The notes under the pieces are model-generated. The model saw only the letters and a program-made list of their open reading frames with translations, ran no database searches and had not been told where the DNA came from. A DNA stretch of 64,000 nucleotides from Paenibacillus planticolens. Lineage in GTDB: Bacteria; Bacillota; Bacilli; Paenibacillales; NBRC-103111. The translations under genes were made by a program, and so were the position numbers. Position 1 is the first letter of the stretch; every line of letters starts with the position of its first letter. Where the stretch lies: contig NZ_WHNZ01000022.1 of the NCBI RefSeq assembly GCF_013141725.1, forward strand, positions 372,001 through 436,000, given 5' to 3'. Positions 33,361-40,564 of the stretch are shown one piece after another.

Positions 33361-33433
33361 GGGGCCTTAGCTCAGCTGGGAGAGCGCATCGCTGGCAGCG
33401 ATGAGGTCAGGGGTTCGATCCCCCTAGGCTCCA
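33361..33433 (+). tRNA. tRNA-Ala (anticodon GGC)
   Basis: Cloverleaf: acceptor GGGGCCT/AGGCTCC (7 bp with one G-T), D-arm GCTC/GAGC, anticodon stem CATCG/CGATG with loop CTGGCAG (anticodon GGC), T-arm with GGTTCGATC and discriminator A. The CCA end is not encoded. It has its own promoter and terminator. Decayed copies of its 3' part occur at 34351 and 35980. Confidence 0.95.
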
Positions 33434-33438
33434 TAGAA

Positions 33439-33482
33439 AAAGAAGCACCACAACCATTTGGGTTGTGGTGCTTCTTTCTTTT
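33439..33482 (+). terminator. rho-independent terminator
   Basis: AAGCACCACAACC / GGTTGTGGTGCTT stem with a short loop, followed by TCTTTCTTTT. Confidence 0.9.
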
Positions 33483-33488
33483 AGCCGT

Positions 33489-33533
33489 GGGGAGAGAACC
33501 CCGATGGGTTCGCCCGCGCGGACGGCACGAATG
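33489..33533. repeat. tRNA-flanking repeat, copy 1
   Basis: A GC-rich segment containing CCCGCGCGGACGGCACGAATG. A similar segment (CCCGCCCGGACGGAACGAATG) lies at 34474-34515, at the same distance from the tRNA-Ala pseudogene. The duplicated block therefore covers tRNA, terminator and this tail. The rest of 33534-33693 shows no credible gene. Confidence 0.65.
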
Positions 33534-33693
33534 AATAGACTTCGTAGCTTTGCTTCGAGTGTAGGAGCACGGCGTCTGAATCTACCGCTAAGGTTGTCTT
33601 CATCGATTTTGCTTCGTCAGCTATTTAGATTAGGATTCGGACATCCCTTGATTTTGTTCTTTTAACATATAAACTAAATAAGGCTCAATGACC

Positions 33694-33729
33694 TTGAGCC
33701 CGTATCGTTATTTTGATAAAATAACGATA
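33694..33729 (+). promoter_or_regulatory. toxin-antitoxin promoter with 27-bp palindromic operator
   Basis: TTGAGC (33694-33699), 17-base spacer, TAAAAT (33717-33722). The perfect palindrome TATCGTTATTTT-GAT-AAAATAACGATA (33703-33729, arms of 12 bases) covers the -10 box, as expected for autorepression by a Phd/YefM antitoxin-toxin complex. Confidence 0.85.
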
Positions 33730-33753
33730 TAACCTGACCGAAGGAGAATTAAT

Positions 33754-34017
33754 ATGCCAAATATTCGACCAAGTTCAGATCTAAGAAATCATTACAACGA
33801 GATATCTGAGTTTTGCCATAAATATGATGAACCTGTCTACATTACAAAAAATGGCCAAGGCGATTTAGCTGTAATGAGTATTGAAACATACGAAAAAATA
33901 GTTGGAAAGTTCGAACTTTATAAGCTGCTGGATGAAGGTATGGATGAATTGAAAAAACAGAAGGTACGACCTTTTCATGAGGCACTTGCAGACATCGAGA
34001 AGGGAATTTCGGAGTGA
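33754..34017 (+). CDS. type II antitoxin, Phd/YefM family
   Basis: 87 residues. The N-terminal DNA-binding part matches Phd/YefM (IRPSSDLRNHYNEISEFC, EPVYITKNGQGDLAVMSIETYEK), and the charged C-terminus (ELKKQKVRPFHEALADIEKG) is the usual toxin-wrapping segment. The ATG follows GAAGGAG. It overlaps the toxin gene by four bases (GTGA). The 27-bp palindrome upstream is its likely operator. Confidence 0.93.
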   Translation: MPNIRPSSDLRNHYNEISEFCHKYDEPVYITKNGQGDLAVMSIETYEKIVGKFELYKLLDEGMDELKKQKVRPFHEALADIEKGISE

Positions 34018-34331
34018 GCCAAAAATATCGTTTAGTGATCACTGAGCTGGCAGAAGCGGATTTGCGGGACATCGCCGACTATATCGCAAACGAATTATTG
34101 GAACCTACGACAGCGCGAAAAATGATTGCCAAAATCGCTGAAGCCACTTTTCAATTGGAGCTAATGCCTTTTATAAACGGTTTAGTTCGCGATGAGCGAT
34201 TGGCAGCAGATGGCATCAGACATATACTCGTGGACTCGTACATCGTGTTCTATGTCATCTCAGAAAAAGAAGAAATCGTTACAATCATTCGGATTCTTTA
34301 CGGAAAGAGGCAATGGAGCAGCTTGCTCTAA
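34014..34331 (+). CDS. type II toxin, RelE/ParE family
   Basis: 105 residues of the ParE/RelE fold: YRLVITELAEADLRDIADYIA, then RHILVDSYIVFYVISEKEEIVTIIRILYGKRQW. ParE types poison gyrase and RelE types cut mRNA; sequence alone does not settle which applies. The GTG start overlaps the antitoxin stop (GTGA), giving coupled translation. The module sits between tRNA-Ala and its decayed copy, which suggests acquisition by insertion at the tRNA. Confidence 0.93.
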   Translation: MSQKYRLVITELAEADLRDIADYIANELLEPTTARKMIAKIAEATFQLELMPFINGLVRDERLAADGIRHILVDSYIVFYVISEKEEIVTIIRILYGKRQWSSLL

Positions 34332-34350
34332 ACTTTTTGGCAGTGAAAAC

Positions 34351-34415
34351 GGCTCACTCGGGAGAGCGCATCGCTGGCAGTTATGAGGTCAGGGGTGCAA
34401 TCCCCTTAGGCTCCA
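34351..34415 (+). pseudogene. tRNA-Ala pseudogene (5' end missing)
   Basis: From GGAGAGCGCATCGCTGGCAG to AGGCTCCA it matches the intact tRNA-Ala at 33361, but the 5' acceptor strand is replaced, the anticodon stem is broken (TTATG for CGATG) and TTCGATC of the T loop reads TGCAATC. It cannot fold as a tRNA. It is followed by a terminator and the same GC-rich tail as the intact gene. Confidence 0.85.
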
Positions 34416-34423
34416 TACTAAAC

Positions 34424-34461
34424 AAAGGCGTCACCACGATTCGTGGTGGCGTCTTTGTTTT
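34424..34461 (+). terminator. terminator-like hairpin after the tRNA pseudogene
   Basis: AAAGGCGTCACCACG / CGTGGTGGCGTCTTT stem with a three-base loop, followed by GTTTT. A similar hairpin follows the tRNA remnant at 36017. Confidence 0.8.
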
Positions 34462-34473
34462 ATGGTGCCTTCT

Positions 34474-34515
34474 TAGGGGTGACCCCAGGATTCACCCGCC
34501 CGGACGGAACGAATG
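34474..34515. repeat. tRNA-flanking repeat, copy 2
   Basis: GGTGACCCC followed by CCCGCCCGGACGGAACGAATG, the counterpart of 33489-33533. The remaining 34516-34692 holds only the leader of the peptidase gene; nothing else is recognisable. Confidence 0.65.
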
Positions 34516-34692
34516 CTGATCGGTATCGGGTATTAAGAGAGCGGCGGTCGATGCCATTCACTACTAATTGCGATTGAGAAAAATTAGTTTTTATCAGAGC
34601 ACATTTATCATCACAAACATACTATTTATAGGTGAACGTCATCCAATGGGACTTTAAGCAGTACCATTCTACATGAAATCGGAGTTGAAATC

Positions 34693-35955
34693 ATGGATAG
34701 AAAAAAAGCAAAATTGACCGCGAAAATCATACTTCCAGCGGATGCATGGTATGATGAGAAGCGCAAGAACGCAGACAAAGCTAATCGATCGGCGAAATAT
34801 TGGGGTTTTCCAGTTCGATTGAGGAATTCAGGGATTTACCGAGGCAAAGGAGTACCTGAAAAATACAACAAAATTTTTTTCAATAGCGAGAAGCATCCCG
34901 AGAAGGCCGTATATCGAGAAGATCACGGCATACTTAATCATCCGATTGGACCAAGTGCCAACAGTTTAATTGGTCAGGGAACAAAAGCTCACGCCAAAGG
35001 GAGTATTACCGATGTTCCGGGTGTCCTAGTGGGGCACGCAGAGGATAAAAGCGGTCGTACCGGTTGTACGGTTATTTTATATCCTGAAGGCGCAGTTCCC
35101 GGCGTCGATGTCAGAGGCGGTTATCCGGGTACGGAACAGACAGATGCGATTAAGCCCGGAACTGCAACGGACCTCATACAGGGGGTTCTTCTTACGGGCG
35201 GCAGCAACTTCGGTCTTGCGGCAACAGCAGGGGTCGTGAACTGGCTTGCAGAGCACGGGTATGGTACCCCGACAGGTGTTGGACCGCTCCCTACCGTGCC
35301 TGCTGCTGTTATTTTTGACCTTTATTATGCGAAAGGCTCCCGCAGACCTGACGCACAGTTGGGCTACAAGGCAGCAAAAGCTGCGAAGGCCGGTTACGTG
35401 GCGCAAGGCAGTGTCGGTGCTGGAGCGGGTGCGACGGTAGGGAAAATCTACGGTACGCCGATGAAGGGTGGAGTTGGAACCGCCTCTTGGCAAATCCCGG
35501 GCGGGCCAATAGTAGCCTCTATTGTAGTAGTCAATGCCCTTGGAGATATTTGGGATAATGATCATATCATAGCTGGGGCTCTTGAGCCTGATGGTAAATT
35601 CGTTAACCAAACTAGGGCAATTCTTGAAGGAATACCACCAATGCTAAGCTCGATCCGGAGCAGAAGCACAACCATCGCTGTTATCGCAACCACTGCCAAA
35701 CTAGACAAAGCTGAGGCAGGAAGGATAGCGACACTCGCCCATGATGGAATGGCGCGGGCGATTTCCCCGGTTCATATTCAAGGTGACGGGGACACAATAT
35801 TCTGCATCGCTACCGGAACCGATACTAGCGGGCTTATTGGCAATGCTGCCGTGACCGCAGTCGGCACCGTAGCAGCGGTGGTGCTCGAGCAGGCCATCGT
35901 CAGGGGAGTAAAGGCAGCCCAAGCAGAAATTAAACATCAGCAAAGTACGAAGTGA
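34693..35955 (+). CDS. P1 family (S58, DmpA-type) peptidase with ~100-residue N-terminal extension
   Basis: 420 residues. From about residue 105 the sequence is a normal S58 peptidase: GSITDVPGVLVGHAED, LLTGGSNFGLAA, RPDAQLGYKAAK, GAGAGATVGK and MKGGVGTAS. These Ntn-fold enzymes cut themselves into two chains and act as aminopeptidases or amidases; I do not assign the cleavage residue. The first ~100 residues (MDRKKAKLTAKIILPADAWY onward) are basic, match no domain I know, and are absent in usual family members. The ATG at 34693 has a CGGAG site, so the extension appears to be translated. Confidence 0.85.
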   Translation: MDRKKAKLTAKIILPADAWYDEKRKNADKANRSAKYWGFPVRLRNSGIYRGKGVPEKYNKIFFNSEKHPEKAVYREDHGILNHPIGPSANSLIGQGTKAHAKGSITDVPGVLVGHAEDKSGRTGCTVILYPEGAVPGVDVRGGYPGTEQTDAIKPGTATDLIQGVLLTGGSNFGLAATAGVVNWLAEHGYGTPTGVGPLPTVPAAVIFDLYYAKGSRRPDAQLGYKAAKAAKAGYVAQGSVGAGAGATVGKIYGTPMKGGVGTASWQIPGGPIVASIVVVNALGDIWDNDHIIAGALEPDGKFVNQTRAILEGIPPMLSSIRSRSTTIAVIATTAKLDKAEAGRIATLAHDGMARAISPVHIQGDGDTIFCIATGTDTSGLIGNAAVTAVGTVAAVVLEQAIVRGVKAAQAEIKHQQSTK

Positions 35956-35979
35956 AATGATGTTTCAGAACCATATGAA

Positions 35980-36009
35980 AGGTCAGGGGTTCGATCCCCT
36001 ATGCCCCCA
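35980..36009 (+). pseudogene. tRNA 3'-end remnant
   Basis: GGTCAGGGGTTCGATCCCCT followed by ATGCCCCCA is a T-arm plus 3' acceptor strand without the rest of a tRNA. The T-arm matches tRNA-Ala, while the acceptor (TGCCCCC) differs, so the source may be another tRNA. It directly follows the peptidase gene. Confidence 0.75.
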
Positions 36010-36016
36010 TACTGAA

Positions 36017-36054
36017 CAAAGAAGTCACACGAATCGTGGTGGTGTCTTTGTTTT
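36017..36054 (+). terminator. terminator-like hairpin after the tRNA remnant
   Basis: ACAAAGAAGTCACACGA / TCGTGGTGGTGTCTTTGT, followed by TTTA; related to the hairpin at 34424. Confidence 0.65.
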
Positions 36055-36092
36055 ATGAAGCTGCCAAGGAGAATAACCCTGACAGCTGTATG

Positions 36093-36929
36093 TTAGTGTG
36101 CTTGAGTTAATTTTTTTAACTCCACAATTGAAATTCCGGTAAGCTCAGAAACTGATTCCAAATCCATCCCTTTTGCGAGCATTTTGGATGCAACCTCAAG
36201 CTTGCCCTTCTTTTCACCTTCTTCACGTGCGCCCTCCATGGAAGAAGCCTCGTCATGCAAAGCCTTCTGCCTCATTTCATAAAGCCGACGTGCTTCAGCG
36301 TCTTGACTAAGGAATTCCAAAACAGTCATCGCTTTTCCAAGTTTAGGTTCCTGCATTTTCAGCACCTCCCAATTATCTGTATTGTCACTATTCAGAAAAA
36401 GTAACCAATTTAACAATCCGCCAGATGCGGCGGTCTGTTGATGGTTCAGCTTTGACAGCTCAAGAAATTGAATTTCAAGATCGTCTGTTAAAAAAATGCC
36501 GGTATTGTCTTCCCGAAAATGAAATACATTATAATAGCGGTCATTTGGAAGGATGGAGAAGTTAAGAATATTGATTGTGACACATTTCTTTAGATTCTTA
36601 TATGACTGTCCTTCTTCAAGCTGACTAGCGTATTGCTTACTCCAATAATACAACGTCCGCTTCTCGTTATCATAGCGGTTAAATAACTGCATTTCTATAT
36701 TAATCAGTTTGCCCTCTGCGGTCTTAGCTTGGATGTCGAATATGGATTGCTTATCTTGAGGCGAGTCTTTATCGGTGTATGGGTTCATGAGAATAATTTC
36801 GGATAACGTGGGTTCTCCAGCTTCTTGAAATGTACGGTTTAGGAAAGCCAATAAAACATCTTTATTTTCTTCACTACCGAATATCCGTTTAAAAACAAAA
36901 TCGTTCTTTGGGTCAAGTAAATCTCTCAT
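36093..36929 (-). CDS. Rpn family recombination-promoting nuclease / PD-(D/E)XK transposase
   Basis: 278 residues. The N-terminus MRDLLDPKNDFVFKRIFGSE is typical of the Rpn/TIGR01784 family. The PD-(D/E)XK core shows Asp in SIFDIQAKT and the E-x-Q pair in NIEMQLFNRYD. The C-terminus contains the usual GMDLESVSELTGISIVELKKL tail. These proteins promote RecA-independent recombination or act as phage-defence nucleases, and often occur in many copies. It lies next to the tRNA remnants, in keeping with a mobile or accessory region. Confidence 0.9.
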   Translation of the reverse strand: MRDLLDPKNDFVFKRIFGSEENKDVLLAFLNRTFQEAGEPTLSEIILMNPYTDKDSPQDKQSIFDIQAKTAEGKLINIEMQLFNRYDNEKRTLYYWSKQYASQLEEGQSYKNLKKCVTINILNFSILPNDRYYNVFHFREDNTGIFLTDDLEIQFLELSKLNHQQTAASGGLLNWLLFLNSDNTDNWEVLKMQEPKLGKAMTVLEFLSQDAEARRLYEMRQKALHDEASSMEGAREEGEKKGKLEVASKMLAKGMDLESVSELTGISIVELKKLTQAH

Positions 36930-37249
36930 TAAAAATCCCCATTCTTATTGTTTAATTATATCATGAAGCTTCTGACTATTGCATGAAAGTAACTTTGATA
37001 GTCACGTCTTAATTTTTATACTTTTAGAAGAAAATTTAACTACTCCCATCTTCAGCGGCATATCAAATCCTGCTTATATACAGTTATTTTCCGATTGAAT
37101 CCGATTTTGAGAGTGAAAGCCTGCGAATGTACAGGAATATTCATGATTTTAGCTTAGCTTCGAGATGGAGCCGCCTAAAAGTGTACTTTTGCAGGAAAAA
37201 TACACTGTGAGTTAATAAAGAAGTAAAAGGATGTAGGATTGCAGGCTTA
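36930..37249. other. intergenic stretch, no gene recognised
   Basis: 320 AT-rich bases between two minus-strand genes. The only structured element I see is the short dispersed repeat at 37169-37200. No ORF with a ribosome binding site was found. Confidence 0.6.
37169..37200. repeat. short dispersed repeat, copy 1
   Basis: AGCCGCCTAAAAGT followed by GTACTTTTGCAGGAAAAA; a near copy lies at 48008-48039. Both have AAAAGT-NN-ACTTTT dyad symmetry at the centre. Confidence 0.65.
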
Positions 37250-37918
37250 TTACAAGTGCTGCAACGCGCCTCGTTGAAGTTCGTAACGTACAATGTGTTT
37301 GCCTGCTGATCCGGTAACTGCGGTAAGCAGTCCCTTCGAACAGAGAGACCGAAGCGTTCGAACAGCAGAACGATGATTAATACTTAGATGAGTTTCGACA
37401 TCGATTGGACGCAACGGACGGGCGAGTCTGCAGGCAAGACGAATGATTTCCCTTTCTGACACACTTCCGATACATACCGGAGAAGCTTGTGACAGATAGC
37501 GGCTTAGCACCATCCGTAGCAGAGTGATGCATAGCTCGGGACGATTAGCGACGTCATCGTAAGCAAAAGATAGGACCTGGTAGCCCATTGCAGTTAGAAA
37601 TGTTTCCCGGTTCAGCTCATTGCAGTATTTTTGCCTGTCCATATCCCGAACGTGCGGACCGAAACCTTTGATTTCGATGATCAGCTTCACTGCCTGCGTT
37701 AACCAGGCAAAATCGCAAAAATAGGACAAACCGCGCCAATCGATCACTTCGAATTCCGGATGCAAATCGTCGAAGTTTCCTAACAGAGCCCACCATACAT
37801 TTCTGCAAAACATTTTCTCCGCTTCCCTGTGCCCCCTATCCAGTCGACCTCTTCGTTCCCCTGACCGTCTCTGCAAGTGATAATGTATATATGTGGCGTG
37901 TGCCTGCTCGAATGTCAT
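37250..37918 (-). CDS. DUF559/Vsr-like nuclease domain with C-terminal winged helix
   Basis: 222 residues. Residues ~50-135 fit a PD-(D/E)XK very-short-patch-repair or DUF559 fold: CDFAWLTQAVKLIIEIKGFG has the Asp and E-x-K of the active site, and DRQKYCNELNRETFLTAMGY plus QVLSFAYDDV match the end of such domains. Residues ~150-215 look like a winged helix (SINHRSAVRTLRSLCSKGLL). The combination suggests a site-directed nuclease or a regulator derived from one. The ATG at 37918 lies ten bases after GGGAGG. No methyltransferase or helicase partner is adjacent. Confidence 0.75.
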   Translation of the reverse strand: MTFEQAHATYIHYHLQRRSGERRGRLDRGHREAEKMFCRNVWWALLGNFDDLHPEFEVIDWRGLSYFCDFAWLTQAVKLIIEIKGFGPHVRDMDRQKYCNELNRETFLTAMGYQVLSFAYDDVANRPELCITLLRMVLSRYLSQASPVCIGSVSEREIIRLACRLARPLRPIDVETHLSINHRSAVRTLRSLCSKGLLTAVTGSAGKHIVRYELQRGALQHL

Positions 37919-37936
37919 TTTCGTCAAACCTCCCTA

Positions 37937-37985
37937 ATAAAAAAACGCCCCGGCTCCATCTTTTGAGGAATGGAGCGGGACGTTC
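37937..37985 (-). terminator. rho-independent terminator
   Basis: Minus-strand hairpin AACGTCCCGCTCCAT...ATGGAGCCGGGGCGTT followed by T7; it ends the ABC exporter transcript. Confidence 0.85.
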
Positions 37986-38103
37986 TTCGTCTCGTTGACA
38001 CTATTGTATCTCGGAATGGATGGTTTTACCAGTCCGATTATGGAGCTTTTATTTGATACCTAGTCCATGGGGGGCGCCGAATCATAGATTCATCCATCCC
38101 AAC

Positions 38104-39837
38104 TCAAAACTGCTTAGCATACAAATTTGCATACACGCCATCGCGCGCAAGCAATGCATCATGCGTACCTTGTTCCACAATTCCGTCCTCCGTCAATACG
38201 AGAATTCGCCCTGCATGGCGGATTGTGGATAGGCGGTGGGCAATTATGATGGTTGTACGCCCTTTTGCCAGCAATTCTAATGATGACTTAATGATTTTTT
38301 CGCTCTCATTATCCAGTGCGCTTGTCGCCTCATCCAAAATAAGAATAGGTGGATTTTTTAAGAATACGCGAGCAATGCTTAGCCGCTGCTTCTGTCCACC
38401 GGACAGTTTGACACCCCGCTGGCCAATCTCGGAGTCATAGCCATTTGGCAAGTTCATAATAAAATCATGGGCATTGGCGTGTTTGGCTGCCGCGATAATT
38501 TCTTCATCGCTAGCTGCTTGATCTCCATAACGGATATTTTCCATCACTGTCCCTGCAAAAAGAAAAACATCCTGCAGCACAAAACCGATTTGTTTTCTTA
38601 ATGACTCTAGGTCGATATTACGGACGTTGATCCCATCTATGAATATCTCCCCGTCTATCGCATCATAAAAGCGAGGGATGAGGGAACATAATGTTGTTTT
38701 TCCCGCACCAGATGGACCCACTAATGCAACATACTCCCCCGGCTTGATACGCAGCGAAAGGTTTTGTAAAACGCTGTCCAAATGTTCTTCATAGCAGAAG
38801 GAAACTTGCCTGAACTCAATCTCGCCTTGTATCTCCGGCAGGATGATGGCATTCGAACTATTTTCGATTGACGGCTTCAAATTCATGATTTCCATAAAAC
38901 GCTGAAAACCGGTGACGCCTTCTTGAAGCTGTGTGCTCATATGATTCAGGCGTTGAATCGGCTCGATCATAAAACTGATATAGAGTAAAAAAGTGATCAA
39001 ATCCGACAAATCTAACGTAGTGTTGACGACGATACTGGCACTGCCAAAGATGACCACCGTAATCGTGATCAATTGAATAATCGTTTCAAAGCTATTGTAA
39101 AAAAGCGCCTCCGCTTTATATGTATGCTTTCGGCTTTCGAGGAAACGGGCATTTTCCTTGTTAAACTTCCCGATCTCTACGGACTCGTTGGCAAACGATT
39201 TTACATCGCGGATACCTGAAAGACTATCCTCTACCTGAGCGTTGACATCCCCGATTCGCTCTTTATTTTTATTTATTGCCTTGTTCAACATTTTATTAAA
39301 ATACAAAGCCAAGAGGCCTAGAAACGGCAAAAAACAGAATACGGCGATCGTTAATGGCGCGTTAATAAAGAACAAAATAGTAAATGCTCCAACAAATCGG
39401 ACGAGATATTTCATATAATCTTCCGGACCGTGATGGTACAGCTCGGAAAGCAGCAGCAGGTCATTCGTTATCCGGGACATGAGCCGACCTGTCTTTTCCT
39501 TATCGTAAAAGCTAAGAGGAAGCTTTTGCATGTGGGCGAATAGCTCGCTGCGCATATCACTTTCCATGCGAGCGCCTATTTCATGGCCTCTGTAGTCCAC
39601 AAAATAATTACTGATATTCTGGATCGCGACTAAAACCAGCATTAGTCCACCAACCCAATACACTTCCCCCAGAGCAGTTGATAAATCTCCTTCCAGAACA
39701 TCCTTCGTAATGTACCGAACGAGCAGCGGAAATACCAAGGTTACAAATGATGTAATGAAGGAGCAGGCCAACACAGTAATAAACAAGCTTAAATACGGTT
39801 TGTAATATGAGAAAAATTTATGAACTGGAGCACGCAT
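38104..39837 (-). CDS. ABC exporter (fused membrane and ATPase domains)
   Basis: 577 residues: six membrane helices (residues ~15-310) fused to an ATPase (about 335-575) with Walker A GPSGAGKTT, signature LSGGQKQR, Walker B ILILDEATSALD and the switch His in IIAHRLS. It works as a homo- or heterodimer that exports lipids, peptides or drugs. No second half-transporter is adjacent. The ATG at 39837 follows AAGGGG. Upstream lie a 20-codon leader ORF and competing stems, suggesting induction by a ribosome-targeting compound. Confidence 0.92.
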   Translation of the reverse strand: MRAPVHKFFSYYKPYLSLFITVLACSFITSFVTLVFPLLVRYITKDVLEGDLSTALGEVYWVGGLMLVLVAIQNISNYFVDYRGHEIGARMESDMRSELFAHMQKLPLSFYDKEKTGRLMSRITNDLLLLSELYHHGPEDYMKYLVRFVGAFTILFFINAPLTIAVFCFLPFLGLLALYFNKMLNKAINKNKERIGDVNAQVEDSLSGIRDVKSFANESVEIGKFNKENARFLESRKHTYKAEALFYNSFETIIQLITITVVIFGSASIVVNTTLDLSDLITFLLYISFMIEPIQRLNHMSTQLQEGVTGFQRFMEIMNLKPSIENSSNAIILPEIQGEIEFRQVSFCYEEHLDSVLQNLSLRIKPGEYVALVGPSGAGKTTLCSLIPRFYDAIDGEIFIDGINVRNIDLESLRKQIGFVLQDVFLFAGTVMENIRYGDQAASDEEIIAAAKHANAHDFIMNLPNGYDSEIGQRGVKLSGGQKQRLSIARVFLKNPPILILDEATSALDNESEKIIKSSLELLAKGRTTIIIAHRLSTIRHAGRILVLTEDGIVEQGTHDALLARDGVYANLYAKQF

Positions 39838-39845
39838 CGAATTTC

Positions 39846-39922
39846 CCCTTCTTTGTGTTATTTAAAACACATATAAGGGATAAACCGTTTATGATTTAAG
39901 AATGTGTTTCCCCTTATATGTT
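39846..39922 (-). promoter_or_regulatory. candidate attenuator of the ABC exporter gene
   Basis: On the minus-strand RNA, ACATATAAGGG (39922-39912, inside the leader ORF) is exactly complementary to CCCTTATATGT (39880-39870). The next leader segment AAACACAT pairs instead with ATGTGTTT, which overlaps that second arm, so the two pairings compete. The leader arm also shares AAGGGGAAA with the ribosome binding site of the exporter, so the CCCTT arm could pair with either. Confidence 0.55.
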
Positions 39923-39952
39923 TGCACATTAGAAATCATCATTTTTTTCATG
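39890..39952 (-). CDS. leader peptide, 20 aa
   Basis: MKKMMISNVQTYKGKHILKS, ATG at 39952 behind a strong AAGGAGG, stop 52 bases before the exporter start. Codons 11-14 form one arm of the long stem described for the attenuator, so ribosome position on this ORF would change the RNA fold. Leader peptides of this kind precede erm, ABC-F and some exporter genes. Confidence 0.55.
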
Positions 39953-40174
39953 TCGATTGCCTCCTTGTTTTTTATAATTCCATCGTAAACCATTGCATTA
40001 TGAAACCTCATGGTCTTATTTGGTTATAGATAAACTTTATCTTTATACCGCTACATGCCTATAACAATTTTGTTTATTTTTCGAGCAAATCCTACATTTT
40101 GTTTGTTTTCAAACAGAATTTATCACGCATAACTGTTAAACTTGACTCATTATGGAATATCGGCGGGGATGCTT

Positions 40175-40243
40175 ATGGTTCAAGTGATATGGTTGCTGAT
40201 TTTAGTTCTGTTCTTAATCGTTGCTTCCACTCGTAAAAGCTGA
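40175..40243 (+). CDS. very small membrane peptide, 22 aa (hypothetical)
   Basis: ATG at 40175 behind GGCGGGGAT. The 22 residues (VQVIWLLILVLFLIVA core, TRKS tail) form one membrane helix, like many tiny sporulation or stress membrane proteins of Bacillales. A TTGACT lies about 25 bases upstream of the start. Small size makes the call uncertain. Confidence 0.35.
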   Translation: MVQVIWLLILVLFLIVASTRKS

Positions 40244-40248
40244 TAAAA

Positions 40249-40290
40249 AAAGCTGCTCTCTCATCCGATCGCGATGAAAAGAACAGCCTA
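40249..40290 (-). terminator. rho-independent terminator
   Basis: Minus-strand hairpin GGCTGTTCTTTTCATC / GATGAGAGAGCAGC followed by T7, ending the 56-aa gene transcript. Confidence 0.75.
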
Positions 40291-40294
40291 TTTC

Positions 40295-40465
40295 TTAAAC
40301 CTGGTTTTTGTTGATATTGTTTAAACTGGGGACGTAATCAACAGCCTCGCTGCTCGATAACGTTTGCGCTTCTTCAAGAAGACTGGCGTCATTCTGCTGA
40401 TTGTCTTTACTATCCGCCCGGTTATTCTCGCGGTCATGCTTGGGGTTGGCTTCATTTTTAGGCAT
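40295..40465 (-). CDS. small hydrophilic protein, 56 aa (hypothetical)
   Basis: MPKNEANPKHDRENNRADSK onward: a polar, Asn/Asp/Ser/Gln-rich, probably disordered protein ending near VDYVPSLNNINKNQV. The ATG at 40465 lies six bases after GGAGGTG; the upstream in-frame ATG at 40480 overlaps it. A perfect 12-bp inverted repeat sits immediately upstream and takes in the first bases of the ribosome binding site. It follows the aldolase gene on the same strand. Not recognised. Confidence 0.6.
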   Translation of the reverse strand: MPKNEANPKHDRENNRADSKDNQQNDASLLEEAQTLSSSEAVDYVPSLNNINKNQV

Positions 40466-40476
40466 AGCATTCACCT

Positions 40477-40507
40477 CCATCGTCTCATGATTAGTATGAG
40501 ACGATGG
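40477..40507 (-). promoter_or_regulatory. perfect inverted repeat overlapping a ribosome binding site
   Basis: Arms CCATCGTCTCAT (40477-40488) and ATGAGACGATGG (40496-40507) with a seven-base loop. On the minus-strand RNA the second arm ends in GG of the GGAGGT site of the 56-aa gene. No T run follows, so it is not a standard terminator for the aldolase gene. Confidence 0.6.
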
Positions 40508-40564
40508 CTTGCATTTTATCCCAGTTGAATCAAGCTCCCGCGTGTTTTCGTTAGCTTTTGAAGT

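Noticed and set aside
33465..33665. 66-codon frame after tRNA-Ala
   Set aside because: It starts inside the terminator and runs across the tRNA-flanking repeat, without a ribosome binding site.
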